A stretch of 64,000 nt of DNA from Flavivirga aquatica (GTDB lineage: Bacteria; Bacteroidota; Bacteroidia; Flavobacteriales; Flavobacteriaceae). Positions 39,161 to 47,458 of this stretch are shown here, piece after piece. Under the pieces are notes generated by a model. That model was not told the DNA's origin. It worked only from the letters and a program-made list of their open reading frames with translations, and did no database searches. The translations under genes and the position numbers were made by a program. The stretch's first letter is position 1. Every line of letters begins with the position of its first letter. The stretch spans positions 62,001-126,000 of the forward strand of contig NZ_MDJD01000049.1 of NCBI RefSeq assembly GCF_001747085.1. The letters run 5' to 3'.

Positions 39161-39210
39161 TGTTTTTTTTGAGGTGAATTTTTTATTAAAAAATTCTAAA
39201 CGAAAAAGAG

Positions 39211-39240
39211 TTTGGTATTTTAAATTATTCCGTAGATTTG
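39211..39240 (+). promoter_or_regulatory. Promoter of the atpBEFHAG operon
   Basis: TTTG at 39211-39214 and TAGATTTG at 39233-39240 match the Bacteroidota -33 and -7 elements at the expected spacing (21 bases from TTG to TA). Transcription would start near 39247, about 35 bases before the atpB ATG. This is the clearest promoter in the window. Confidence 0.75.
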
Positions 39241-39282
39241 CACAAAATTTACAAAGCATAAATTTCATTAGTTAGAAAAAGT

Positions 39283-40392
39283 ATGATGGTAGCAAAAAAA
39301 TCTATCAAGTTTATTGCAGTTTTAATATTATGTTCAATTACAGCATTTGCTAGTGATGAGAAGAATAATCATAAAGGCAATAAAATAGACTCACCTACAG
39401 AAATCAAGGAATATATTAAACATCACTTAAAAGATTCACACGATTTCCATTTATTTACTAACAATGAAACTGGAACTCATGTGAGTTTTTCGTTGCCAGT
39501 TATTGTTTGGACAAACAATGGTTTAAAAACCTTTATGTCTTCTGCCTTTCATCACGATGATAATGGAGAAGTTATTGTTGACCAAGGTGATACGAGATTA
39601 GTAAAACTTCATAGTAAAATATATGAGTTAGATAATGGTGCTTCAACGGTTAGTTTTGATGAGCATCACCACCCAACCAATGCACATAAAGTGTTAGACT
39701 TTTCTATAACAAAAAGTGTTTTTGGAATGCTGTTAGCAGGGTTGTTAATGCTGTTAGGTTTTGGCGCTTTAGCAAGAGGTTACAAGAAAGGAAAAGTTAT
39801 TCCTACAGGCTTCTCTAGGGTTTTAGAACCTTTAGTTCTTTATGTTCGTGATGAAATAGCAAGACCAAATATTGGAGAGAAAAAATACAAGAAGTTTATG
39901 AGCTTCTTATTGACTGTATTTTTCTTTATATGGATATTAAATTTATTAGGTTTAACACCATTAGGCTTTAATGTTACGGGACAAATAGCTGTAACGGTTT
40001 GTTTAGCATTATTCACTATGGTTATCTATATGTTTAGTGGTAGTAAAGATTTCTGGGCTCATACACTTTGGATGCCAGGTGTACCAGTAATATTAAGACC
40101 TATTTTAGCACTAATCGAATTAGTAGGGTTTATAGTTATTAAACCTTTTTCATTATTAGTTCGTTTATTTGCAAATATGACAGCAGGGCACTTTGTTGTT
40201 ATGAGTTTAATAGCATTAATGATTACTATGAAAGAAGCCTTTGGTCCAGTAGCATCAACAGGTATGTCTTTAGTGTTAGCATTATTTATATCGGTTATTG
40301 AAATTTTAGTAGCCTTTTTACAAGCATTTATTTTTACGATGTTATCATCGTTATTTATAGGGATGGCAGTTGAAGAACATGACCATCATTAA
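39283..40392 (+). CDS. atpB: ATP synthase Fo subunit a
   Basis: The proton-channel subunit, 369 residues. It has an N-terminal signal-like segment (IKFIAVLILCSITAFA) and a long His-rich periplasmic extension (about 25-140), as often seen in Bacteroidota. The conserved channel Arg sits in FSLLVRLFANMTAGH. The HHH-like end (EEHDHH) is rich in His. Either ATG 39283 or 39286 could serve as start. Its own promoter precedes it. Confidence 0.96.
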   Translation: MMVAKKSIKFIAVLILCSITAFASDEKNNHKGNKIDSPTEIKEYIKHHLKDSHDFHLFTNNETGTHVSFSLPVIVWTNNGLKTFMSSAFHHDDNGEVIVDQGDTRLVKLHSKIYELDNGASTVSFDEHHHPTNAHKVLDFSITKSVFGMLLAGLLMLLGFGALARGYKKGKVIPTGFSRVLEPLVLYVRDEIARPNIGEKKYKKFMSFLLTVFFFIWILNLLGLTPLGFNVTGQIAVTVCLALFTMVIYMFSGSKDFWAHTLWMPGVPVILRPILALIELVGFIVIKPFSLLVRLFANMTAGHFVVMSLIALMITMKEAFGPVASTGMSLVLALFISVIEILVAFLQAFIFTMLSSLFIGMAVEEHDHH

Positions 40393-40411
40393 TAAGAATT
40401 TGTTTAATTAA

Positions 40412-40621
<210 letters not shown>

Positions 40622-40645
40622 AATTCCTAGAAAAACAAAGAAACA

Positions 40646-40674
40646 AGTTTCTGTAACGGTTGGTTACAGAAACT
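40646..40674 (+). terminator. RNA hairpin after atpE
   Basis: A perfect 12-base-pair stem: AGTTTCTGTAAC at 40646-40657 pairs with GTTACAGAAACT at 40663-40674 around the loop GGTTG. It is followed by GTTTTAAATT, a weak T-tract. It could attenuate transcription or protect the 3' end of atpE mRNA, giving more c subunit than the genes downstream. Confidence 0.6.
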
Positions 40675-40716
40675 GTTTTAAATTAAACAAAACAGAAATT
40701 AAGTAATCTAGACCAA

Positions 40717-41217
40717 ATGGAAACTTTATTAAATGATTTTTCAGTAGGCTTATTTGTTATGCAAGCCTTAATCTTATTAATATTAATTTTATTAATGAGG
40801 AAATTTGCCTGGAAACCTATTCTAGGTGCTTTAGATAGTAGAGAAGAGGGTATTCAAAATGCATTAGACTCTGCCGAAAAAGCGAAGATGGATATGGAAA
40901 ATCTTCAAGCAGATAATTTAAAAATGTTACAAGAAGCAAGAACTGAGCGTGAAGAAATGCTTAAAGAAGCTCGTGACATGAAAAATAAAATGATTGAGGA
41001 CGCAAAAAAAGAAGCAAATGAAACAGCTTCTAAACTTATTACTCAAGCACAAGCAACTATTGAGTCTGAAAAGAAAGCAGCTATTGCAGATTTAAAATCA
41101 CAAGTAGCTATCCTATCAGTAGAGATCGCAGAAAAAGTAGTACGTACTGAATTATCTAACAAGGATCAACAATTAAAATTGGTTGAAACAATGTTAGGTG
41201 AAAAATCATTAAACTAA
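40717..41217 (+). CDS. atpF: ATP synthase Fo subunit b
   Basis: The stator stalk subunit, 166 residues. One N-terminal membrane segment (about 10-28, VMQALILLILILLMRKF) is followed by FAWKPILGALDSREEGI and a long, highly charged coiled-coil. It links subunit a to F1 through delta. It is six bases upstream of atpH. Confidence 0.95.
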   Translation: METLLNDFSVGLFVMQALILLILILLMRKFAWKPILGALDSREEGIQNALDSAEKAKMDMENLQADNLKMLQEARTEREEMLKEARDMKNKMIEDAKKEANETASKLITQAQATIESEKKAAIADLKSQVAILSVEIAEKVVRTELSNKDQQLKLVETMLGEKSLN

Positions 41218-41223
41218 GTTATA

Positions 41224-41760
41224 ATGGCGGGAGCAAGAGCAGCAATACGTTACGCAAAAGCAGTATTAAGTTTAGCATCAGATCAAAAAGCAGCAGATGT
41301 TGTTAAAAAGGATATGACGTTAATAGCTAATACTATTGTAGATAGTAAAGAGTTAAGTGATGCGCTTCAAAGTCCTGTAATAAGTTCTTCAATAAAAAAA
41401 TCGGTTTTATTAGAAGTTTTTAAAGACACTAATAAAACGACAATTAGCTTAATAGATATCTTAGTTGCAAATAATAGAATTGATATTTTAAAAGATGTTG
41501 CTTTAAAATATAATCAATTATTTGATGCTTCAAAAGGTATAGAGTTGGCAACTGTTACAACGGCAATAGCTTTAACAGACGATTTAAAAAAGAGCGTTTT
41601 AGCAAAAGCTAAAGAACTTACAGGAAAAAATGTTGAAGTAGAAAATATTATAGATGAAAACATTTTAGGTGGTTTCATTTTACGTATAGGAGATGTACAA
41701 TACAACGCAAGTGTTGCAAATCAACTAAACAAATTAAAAAGAGAATTTACATTAAATTAA
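41224..41760 (+). CDS. atpH: ATP synthase F1 subunit delta
   Basis: The 178-residue soluble stator cap. ARAAIRYAKAVLSLA at the start is the delta/OSCP signature, and the C-terminal GGFILRIGDVQYNASVANQLNKLK is conserved. It is followed by about 60 bases without a gene before atpA. Confidence 0.95.
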   Translation: MAGARAAIRYAKAVLSLASDQKAADVVKKDMTLIANTIVDSKELSDALQSPVISSSIKKSVLLEVFKDTNKTTISLIDILVANNRIDILKDVALKYNQLFDASKGIELATVTTAIALTDDLKKSVLAKAKELTGKNVEVENIIDENILGGFILRIGDVQYNASVANQLNKLKREFTLN

Positions 41761-41819
41761 AGGAGTTTAGATACAGATGCACCCGTGTCTTATGTCTAAC
41801 ATCTAAATACTAAATAAAG

Positions 41820-43400
41820 ATGGCAGAAGTAAAACCAGCTGAAATATCAGCAATCTTAAAACAACAACTATCGGGTTTTGAAGCAAGTGCTTCATTAGAC
41901 GAAGTAGGAACTGTATTAACTGTAGGTGACGGTATTGTTCGTGCTTATGGATTAGCTAACGCTCAATATGGAGAATTAGTAGAATTCGAAGGTGGTTTAG
42001 AAGGTATTGTACTTAACCTTGAAGAAGATAACGTAGGTATTGTATTATTAGGCGCTTCTAAAGGCGTTAGAGAAGGATCTACTGTTAAACGTACATCACG
42101 TATTGCTTCTGTTAATGTAGGTGAAGGTATTGTTGGACGTGTTGTAGATACGTTAGGTAATCCAATTGATGGTAAAGGACCTATTTCTGGAAAAACTTAC
42201 GAAATGCCTCTAGAGCGTAAAGCGCCTGGTGTTATTTATCGTGAGCCAGTAACAGAACCATTACAAACAGGTATCAAATCTATTGATGCTATGATTCCTG
42301 TAGGTCGTGGTCAACGTGAGTTGGTTATTGGTGATCGTCAAACAGGTAAAACAGCTGTTTGTATAGATACCATCTTAAATCAAAAAGAATTTTACGATGC
42401 AGGTGAGCCTGTATATTGTATATATGTTGCCGTAGGTCAAAAAGCATCTACAGTAGCTTTAATTGCTAAAACTTTAGAAGAAAAAGGAGCTTTAGCTTAT
42501 ACTACTATTGTTGCTGCAAATGCATCAGACCCTGCTCCAATGCAAGTTTATGCGCCTTTTGCAGGTGCTGCAATTGGTGAGTATTTTAGAGATACTGGAC
42601 GTCCAGCTTTAATTATCTATGATGATTTATCTAAACAAGCAGTAGCTTACCGTGAGGTATCATTATTATTACGTCGTCCACCAGGACGTGAGGCGTATCC
42701 TGGAGATGTATTTTTCTTACACTCACGTTTATTAGAACGTGCTGCAAAAGTTATCAATAATGATGAGATTGCTAAGAGCATGAACGATCTTCCAGATTCG
42801 TTAAAGCCAATTGTAAAAGGTGGGGGTTCTTTAACAGCTTTACCAATTATTGAAACACAAGCGGGAGATGTATCTGCATATATTCCAACAAATGTAATTT
42901 CTATTACAGATGGACAAATCTTCTTAGATGGAGATTTATTTAACTCGGGTGTACGTCCAGCTATTAATGTAGGTATTTCGGTATCTCGTGTTGGAGGTAA
43001 TGCACAAATTAAATCAATGAAAAAAGTATCTGGTACTTTAAAATTAGACCAAGCACAGTTTCGTGAATTAGAGGCGTTTGCTAAGTTTGGATCAGATTTA
43101 GATGCTGTTACTTTAAATGTAATTGAAAAAGGTAAACGTAACGTTGAGATCTTAAAGCAAGCTCAAAACGATCCGTTTACAGTTGAAGATCAAGTTGCAA
43201 TTATTTATGCAGGATCTAAAAATTTATTAAAAGATGTACCTGTTAATAAAGTTAAAGAATTCGAAAGAGATTTTATTGAGTTTTTAAACGCAAAACACAG
43301 AGATATTTTAGATACTTTAAAAGCAGGGAAATTAACTGATGAAGTTACAGATACATTAACAGCTGTAGCAAAAGATTTATCAGGAAAATATTTAGCATAA
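41820..43400 (+). CDS. atpA: ATP synthase F1 subunit alpha
   Basis: The 526-residue noncatalytic nucleotide-binding subunit of F1. The P-loop is [18 protein letters not shown], the arginine-finger segment [12 protein letters not shown] and the ATP-synthase signature [14 protein letters not shown] are intact. Codon use is noticeably richer in C and G at third positions (for example CGT for Arg) than in the polysaccharide locus, as expected of a highly expressed gene. No atpD follows in this operon. Confidence 0.98.
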   Translation: MAEVKPAEISAILKQQLSGFEASASLDEVGTVLTVGDGIVRAYGLANAQYGELVEFEGGLEGIVLNLEEDNVGIVLLGASKGVREGSTVKRTSRIASVNVGEGIVGRVVDTLGNPIDGKGPISGKTYEMPLERKAPGVIYREPVTEPLQTGIKSIDAMIPVGRGQRELVIGDRQTGKTAVCIDTILNQKEFYDAGEPVYCIYVAVGQKASTVALIAKTLEEKGALAYTTIVAANASDPAPMQVYAPFAGAAIGEYFRDTGRPALIIYDDLSKQAVAYREVSLLLRRPPGREAYPGDVFFLHSRLLERAAKVINNDEIAKSMNDLPDSLKPIVKGGGSLTALPIIETQAGDVSAYIPTNVISITDGQIFLDGDLFNSGVRPAINVGISVSRVGGNAQIKSMKKVSGTLKLDQAQFRELEAFAKFGSDLDAVTLNVIEKGKRNVEILKQAQNDPFTVEDQVAIIYAGSKNLLKDVPVNKVKEFERDFIEFLNAKHRDILDTLKAGKLTDEVTDTLTAVAKDLSGKYLA

Positions 43401-43405
43401 TTAAT

Positions 43406-43425
43406 ATTCCCTCGAAAGAGGGAAT
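43406..43425 (+). promoter_or_regulatory. GAAA-tetraloop hairpin between atpA and atpG
   Basis: ATTCCCTC (43406-43413) pairs perfectly with GAGGGAAT (43418-43425) around a GAAA loop. There is no T-tract, so it is probably an mRNA processing or stability element rather than a terminator. Confidence 0.5.
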
Positions 43426-43445
43426 CTTATTTCATATTTTAAAAT

Positions 43446-44306
43446 ATGGCAAATTTAAAAGAAATACGTAACAGAATATCATCAGTATCTTCAACGATGC
43501 AGATTACTAGTGCCATGAAAATGGTATCTGCTGCTAAGTTAAAGAAGGCGCAAGATGCTATTACAGCAATGCGTCCTTATTCAGATAAGTTAACCGAGCT
43601 TTTACAAAGCTTGAGTGCGACTTTAGATGCAGATTCTGGAAGTGCATATTCTGAAGAACGTGAATTAAAAAAAGTACTTATAGTTCCAATTACTTCTAAT
43701 AGAGGCTTGGCAGGTGCTTTTAATTCAAACATTATTAAAGAAGTTAACAGGTTAGTTTCTGAAACTTATGCTAATCAAGATGTATCTTATTTAGTTATAG
43801 GTAAAAAAGCAAATGATGCTTTTAAGAAAACTAATAACGTTATTGCAAATAAAAGTGAAATCTATGATGATTTAACGTTCGATAATGTCTCTGAAATAGC
43901 TCAATTGTTAATGGATAAATTTGTTTCAGGTGAATTCGATAAAATCGAAATTATTTATAACAAATTTAAAAATGCAGCAACTCAAATTATAATGACTGAG
44001 CAGTTTTTACCAATAGTTCCTGTTGAAGGAGAGGTTAATGCTAATTCAGATTACATCTTTGAGCCATCAAAAATCGAAATTATTGAAGAGCTAATTCCTA
44101 AGTCTTTAAAAACACAATTATATAAAGGTATTAGAGATTCTTTTGCTAGTGAACATGGTGCACGTATGACGGCAATGCACAAAGCAACAGATAATGCAAC
44201 AGAGTTAAGAGATCAGCTTAAATTAACTTATAACAAAGCGCGTCAAGCAGCAATTACTAACGAAATCCTTGAGATTGTTGGTGGTGCCGAAGCATTAAAC
44301 AACTAA
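43446..44306 (+). CDS. atpG: ATP synthase F1 subunit gamma
   Basis: The rotating central stalk, 286 residues. The N-terminal coiled-coil begins ANLKEIRNRISSVSSTMQITSAMKMVSAAKL, as in other gamma subunits, and the C-terminal helix has SEHGARMTAMHKATDNA. TSNRGLAGAFNSNI is the central-domain signature. It is the last gene of the operon; a strong terminator follows. Confidence 0.97.
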   Translation: MANLKEIRNRISSVSSTMQITSAMKMVSAAKLKKAQDAITAMRPYSDKLTELLQSLSATLDADSGSAYSEERELKKVLIVPITSNRGLAGAFNSNIIKEVNRLVSETYANQDVSYLVIGKKANDAFKKTNNVIANKSEIYDDLTFDNVSEIAQLLMDKFVSGEFDKIEIIYNKFKNAATQIIMTEQFLPIVPVEGEVNANSDYIFEPSKIEIIEELIPKSLKTQLYKGIRDSFASEHGARMTAMHKATDNATELRDQLKLTYNKARQAAITNEILEIVGGAEALNN

Positions 44307-44344
44307 TCGTTGTATAGTTAATTTTACTATCAAAATATAATATC

Positions 44345-44375
44345 AAGCCTCACTTTTAGTGAGGCTTTTTTTATT
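44345..44375 (+). terminator. Rho-independent terminator of the atp operon
   Basis: AAGCCTCAC (44345-44353) pairs with GTGAGGCTT (44359-44367) around a 5-base loop and is followed by a long T-tract. The stem is perfect and lies 39 bases after the atpG stop. Confidence 0.92.
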
Positions 44376-44442
44376 TTTAAAATTTTCATGTGACATTTTT
44401 TGATTTTGTATCTAAAGGGAAAATCAAATAAAAATGTATATC

Positions 44443-44879
44443 ATGAAATCAATTAAAACATTTACATTATTAGCTATTATTTTTCTTAGTATATCTTTAG
44501 GTACTCAAAACAAGGCTTTTGATGTAAAGGTTATTGGAAAAGGAGAACTTATTCTATTATTTCCTGGGTTTGCATGTACGAAGTATGGAATAATGTTGTA
44601 AAAGAATTATCAAAAACGAATGCATGTCATGTTTTTACTCTCGCTGGTTTTGGTGATGTGTCCACAATAGAAAAACCTTGGTTACCAAAAGTTAAAGTAG
44701 GAATTGAGAATTATATTTCTGAAAACAAATTAGAAAAGGCAACATTGATAGGGCATAGTTTAGCTTTATGGTTAGCAACAGATGACACATTTGAATTTGC
44801 CAAAATTATTGTAATAGATGCACTGCCTTCTATAGGAGCACTTATGATGTCTAACTTTAAAAGTGAAGACATGGTATAA
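44443..44879 (+). pseudogene. Frameshifted and truncated alpha/beta hydrolase
   Basis: The first frame (ATG 44443) gives a signal peptide (IKTFTLLAIIFLSISLG) and VIGKGELILLFPGFACT, the oxyanion side of an alpha/beta hydrolase, then breaks. From 44574 another frame continues naturally with YEVWNNVVKELSK, FTLAGFGDVS and LIGHSLALWLAT. The nucleophile elbow should read GHSLGG; here the Ser remains but the following glycines are gone. The protein stops at 44877, long before the catalytic Asp/His. Two lesions plus a lost 3' end mark it as dead. Confidence 0.75.
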
Positions 44880-45068
44880 TCATTACAAATAAATCAATTG
44901 TACCAATGTATTAATACCTTAAATAAGGATAGCAAAAGTATTATTCTATTAGAATTAGAAGGCTTACGACAAAAAGAAATAGCAGAAATAATGGGACTTA
45001 GCCATGAAGCAATTCGGGTAAGAATCTATAGAATTAAAAATGAATTAACTAAATGTGTTAAACAATGA
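44880..45068 (+). pseudogene. C-terminal fragment of an ECF sigma factor
   Basis: In frame after the hydrolase stop, about 60 codons read as sigma-70 region 4: INTLNKDSKSIILLELEGLRQKEIAEIMGL followed by SHEAIRVRIYRIKNELTKCV (helix-turn-helix). No region 2 and no start codon are present. The TGA at 45066 overlaps the ATG of the next gene (ATGA), the usual coupling of a sigma gene with a small membrane partner. A single deletion probably removed the 3' end of the hydrolase and the 5' end of this gene. Confidence 0.7.
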
Positions 45069-45583
45069 TAATTTTTGAAAATATAAAATCCCAATGGGAA
45101 AATCAATCTGAACTAATGCCGCCTAAAAATGGTTCTAAATTAATTATTGAAAGAATAACTTTTATTAAAAAGAAACAACGAATTACCAATGTTATATTGA
45201 GCATAACAGGGATAATACTAATCGCGTTCTTTTTTTATATAGCAGCATATAATAATGTTTTAGTTGCCGTAGCATTATTATTAATGCTTGGTTCATTATT
45301 AGTAAGAATAATTATTGAACAGTTTAGCATTAAAAAGCTTAAACAAATAAAAGTTACTATTAGTGCTACTGCTTTTAAGCAAGAAATGATTAATTATTAT
45401 AGGAAGCGAATAAGGACACATTATATTATTACTCCAATTGTAATTGTATGCTATGCTATTGGTTTTATTATATTATTACCTTTTTTTAAAGAAAGTTTGT
45501 CTAATGGCTTTTATACTTATATTCAAGTTTCGTCGATAGTTATTTTAGTGGTTTTGACACTTTTTATTATAAAGGAAGTATAA
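45065..45583 (+). CDS. Four-segment membrane protein downstream of a lost sigma factor
   Basis: 172 residues with an N-terminal soluble part (IKSQWENQSELMPPKNGSK) and four hydrophobic segments near 38-58, 60-80, 113-140 and 148-168. It is of the kind that follows ECF sigma genes in Bacteroidota and may act as a membrane regulator; no known domain was recognised. Its start overlaps the stop of the sigma fragment. With its sigma partner broken it may be nonfunctional or kept only by chance. Confidence 0.6.
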   Translation: MIIFENIKSQWENQSELMPPKNGSKLIIERITFIKKKQRITNVILSITGIILIAFFFYIAAYNNVLVAVALLLMLGSLLVRIIIEQFSIKKLKQIKVTISATAFKQEMINYYRKRIRTHYIITPIVIVCYAIGFIILLPFFKESLSNGFYTYIQVSSIVILVVLTLFIIKEV

Positions 45584-45672
45584 AAAGAGTTATTAATATT
45601 AAAAGAGTTTTTTGAATAGTTTGTCTGTATGTAAAGAGAGAGTGTTTTTTGAATAAATTTAGAAGCACAAAT

Positions 45673-45706
45673 AAAAGTCAGTTAAGATTAATCTTAGCTG
45701 GCTTTT
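45673..45706. terminator. Bidirectional terminator-like palindrome
   Basis: A 17-base arm AAAAGTCAGTTAAGATT (45673-45689) is immediately followed by its near-perfect complement (45690-45706), with two G-T wobbles. A-runs and T-runs at the ends suit termination in both directions. It sits between the membrane protein gene on the + strand and the beta-helix relic on the - strand, whose stop codon lies inside it. Confidence 0.65.
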
Positions 45707-46255
45707 ACCACAATCAAACGAATTTCCAACATGTCCTTAAATAATGAAGCAAAACCAGAGTCATTATTAATATTATCTAACAATACATCTTGAATATTTC
45801 CTATGGTTTGGTTAGGCACTTTGTTTAAATCATCAAAACCTTTACGACTACCTGGCTCTAAATGGATAGTAATTCCTTTTTACCAGAAATGTTTTTAAAG
45901 TAAATTTTACGATCACTATAAATTTGAGCTGTAGCATAACCTGTTGCAATATTTTCAGCATGACCATTTATAATTACACCATTTTGTGGAATTCTATGAA
46001 ATGTTGTTAAATCATAGCTTCCTCCACTAAATTTACTATCTGCTATAATAAATACAGATGGATTTTTTGTGTAGTTATCTTTTATAAAGAAGTTTGAAAT
46101 AGCAAAGTTATTTACAAAAGCAATTTTAAAAGGAGATGCAGATTGTGCACGATTAAAATTACTCCAGCTTCAACCTCAATTTGTGTATTTGATTTTAATT
46201 TCACCTAATGTATAGTTACCTCTCTTAAAAAGGAAAATACCTACAGCCCTAATTT
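45694..46255 (-). pseudogene. Beta-helix (polysaccharide-active type) protein remnant
   Basis: On the minus strand, pieces of one protein lie in three frames: FLFKRGNYTLGEIKI, then SNTQIEVEAGVIL, then SPFKIAFVNNFAISNFF with IIADSKFSGGSYDLTTF and GVIINGHAENIATGYATAQ, then TIHLEPGSRKGFDDLNKVPN to LIVVKAS and a stop at 45694. The repeated hydrophobic/polar pattern with NTQIEVEAGV is that of a right-handed parallel beta-helix, as in pectate-lyase-like or iota-carrageenase-like enzymes. At least three frameshifts and a missing N-terminus mean the gene is dead. The family assignment within beta-helix proteins is only a guess. Confidence 0.55.
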
Positions 46256-46480
46256 CAAAATAGACATAAATATTTATGTTAATAATATTTGCTGATAATA
46301 AATTAAGGCATGATTATTTGGAAATAAAAGAAAAGGAAAAGAAGGCTATTTTTCTGAAAGCAAATTTTAAAAATATGCCCATATTTAAATGGATGAAAAC
46401 AAAATAATCTAAAATAAATAACAGTTTTAAGATCTACAATCATGTTTCTCTCGTAAATGCTGTAAATTAAAGATATTATT
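46256..46480. other. Intergenic stretch without a supported gene
   Basis: Between the beta-helix relic and the OmpA-like gene. A 43-codon open frame at 46276-46407 on the + strand begins MLIIFADNKLRHDYLEIK and is rich in Lys; nothing supports it as a real gene. No clear promoter for the downstream gene was seen. Together with the relic and terminator it forms an almost 900-base gap without an intact gene. Confidence 0.5.
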
Positions 46481-47341
46481 ATGAAAAAAATTTCAATGTT
46501 ATTATTAGTAGCTCTAGTTTTTTCTTGTGTTTCAAAGAAGAAGTATGTTGCTTTAGAAGAAGAAAAAGGTCAAATTGAAAGTGAATTAACAAAAACAAAA
46601 GTGGCTAATGAAGAGTTAGAGGCTAAGTTTCAGGCAATACAAACCAGAGTTGATTCATATAATTCTAAAATATCATCTTTAAAAGAAGATATTGGTACTC
46701 TTACTAAAGAAAATAATTCTAAGCTTGATGTTATAGATAATGGTACTGTAATTTCTAATGATGCTAAAGTGAAAATGCGTGCTACCTTAGCTAAGGTTGA
46801 TCCTGCTAAGCTAAGCCAAGCTAAAACTCTTAAAGATTCTATGAATTTAGCTGTAGCTCATAATTTAGAAAAAACGATGCAAGCAACTAGTCTTAAAGAA
46901 GACGAAGATATTGCAGTTAATATTAATGAAACTGTGGTTATGATTTCTATTTCTGATAAGATGTTATTTAATAGTGGAAGCTATCAAGTGAGCTCTAAAG
47001 CAAATAAGATTTTACAAAAATTAGCTGATGTTATAAACTCAGAAGAAAGCTTAGAAGTAATGGTTGAAGGACATACAGATTCTAGAGGGATTAATACAGA
47101 AAAGATTTCAGATAATTGGGATTTAAGTGTTTTAAGAGCAACATCTGTAGTTAGAAAATTACAAAATAAATTTAAAGTGGCACCTGAAAAAATGATAGCA
47201 GCAGGAAGAAGTAGTTTTCAGCCACTTACTGATAATAAAACGCCTAAAAGTAGAGCAAGAAACAGAAGAACACGTATAGTTATTCTTCCAAATATTGATA
47301 AATTCTTTGCTTTAATGGGATCTTCTAATGAAGAAATATAG
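46481..47341 (+). CDS. OmpA-family outer-membrane lipoprotein
   Basis: 286 residues. The N-terminus ends in a lipobox (LVALVFSC, Cys about 16). A charged coiled-coil covers about 20-80. The C-terminal OmpA domain, about 150-280, has FNSGSYQVSSKANKIL, VEGHTDSRGIN and the peptidoglycan-binding segment DLSVLRATSVVRKL, then ARNRRTRIVI. It probably tethers the outer membrane to peptidoglycan. A terminator follows. Confidence 0.92.
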   Translation: MKKISMLLLVALVFSCVSKKKYVALEEEKGQIESELTKTKVANEELEAKFQAIQTRVDSYNSKISSLKEDIGTLTKENNSKLDVIDNGTVISNDAKVKMRATLAKVDPAKLSQAKTLKDSMNLAVAHNLEKTMQATSLKEDEDIAVNINETVVMISISDKMLFNSGSYQVSSKANKILQKLADVINSEESLEVMVEGHTDSRGINTEKISDNWDLSVLRATSVVRKLQNKFKVAPEKMIAAGRSSFQPLTDNKTPKSRARNRRTRIVILPNIDKFFALMGSSNEEI

Positions 47342-47367
47342 TAAATTAATTTATTGAAAAAATAATA

Positions 47368-47398
47368 AAAAGAGCATCTAAATGAGATGCTCTTTTCT
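47368..47398 (+). terminator. Rho-independent terminator after the OmpA-like gene
   Basis: AAAAGAGCATCT (47368-47379) pairs with AGATGCTCTTTT (47385-47396) across a 5-base loop. The stem is perfect. It may also serve transcripts arriving from the minus strand M16 gene. Confidence 0.82.
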
Positions 47399-47458
47399 GT
47401 TTATAAGAGTATTATTTATGGGAAAATGGTTGGTTACTCTTAAAAACATAATCTAAAA

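Noticed and set aside
41761-41819. Weak inverted repeat before atpA (TTTAGAT/ATCTAAA)
   Set aside because: Only seven pairs with a long loop and no T-tract; common by chance in this base composition.
46276-46407. Small plus-strand open frame of 43 codons
   Set aside because: Lysine-rich and without promoter or homology that I can recognise; expected by chance in A+T-rich DNA. Noted only in the intergenic entry.
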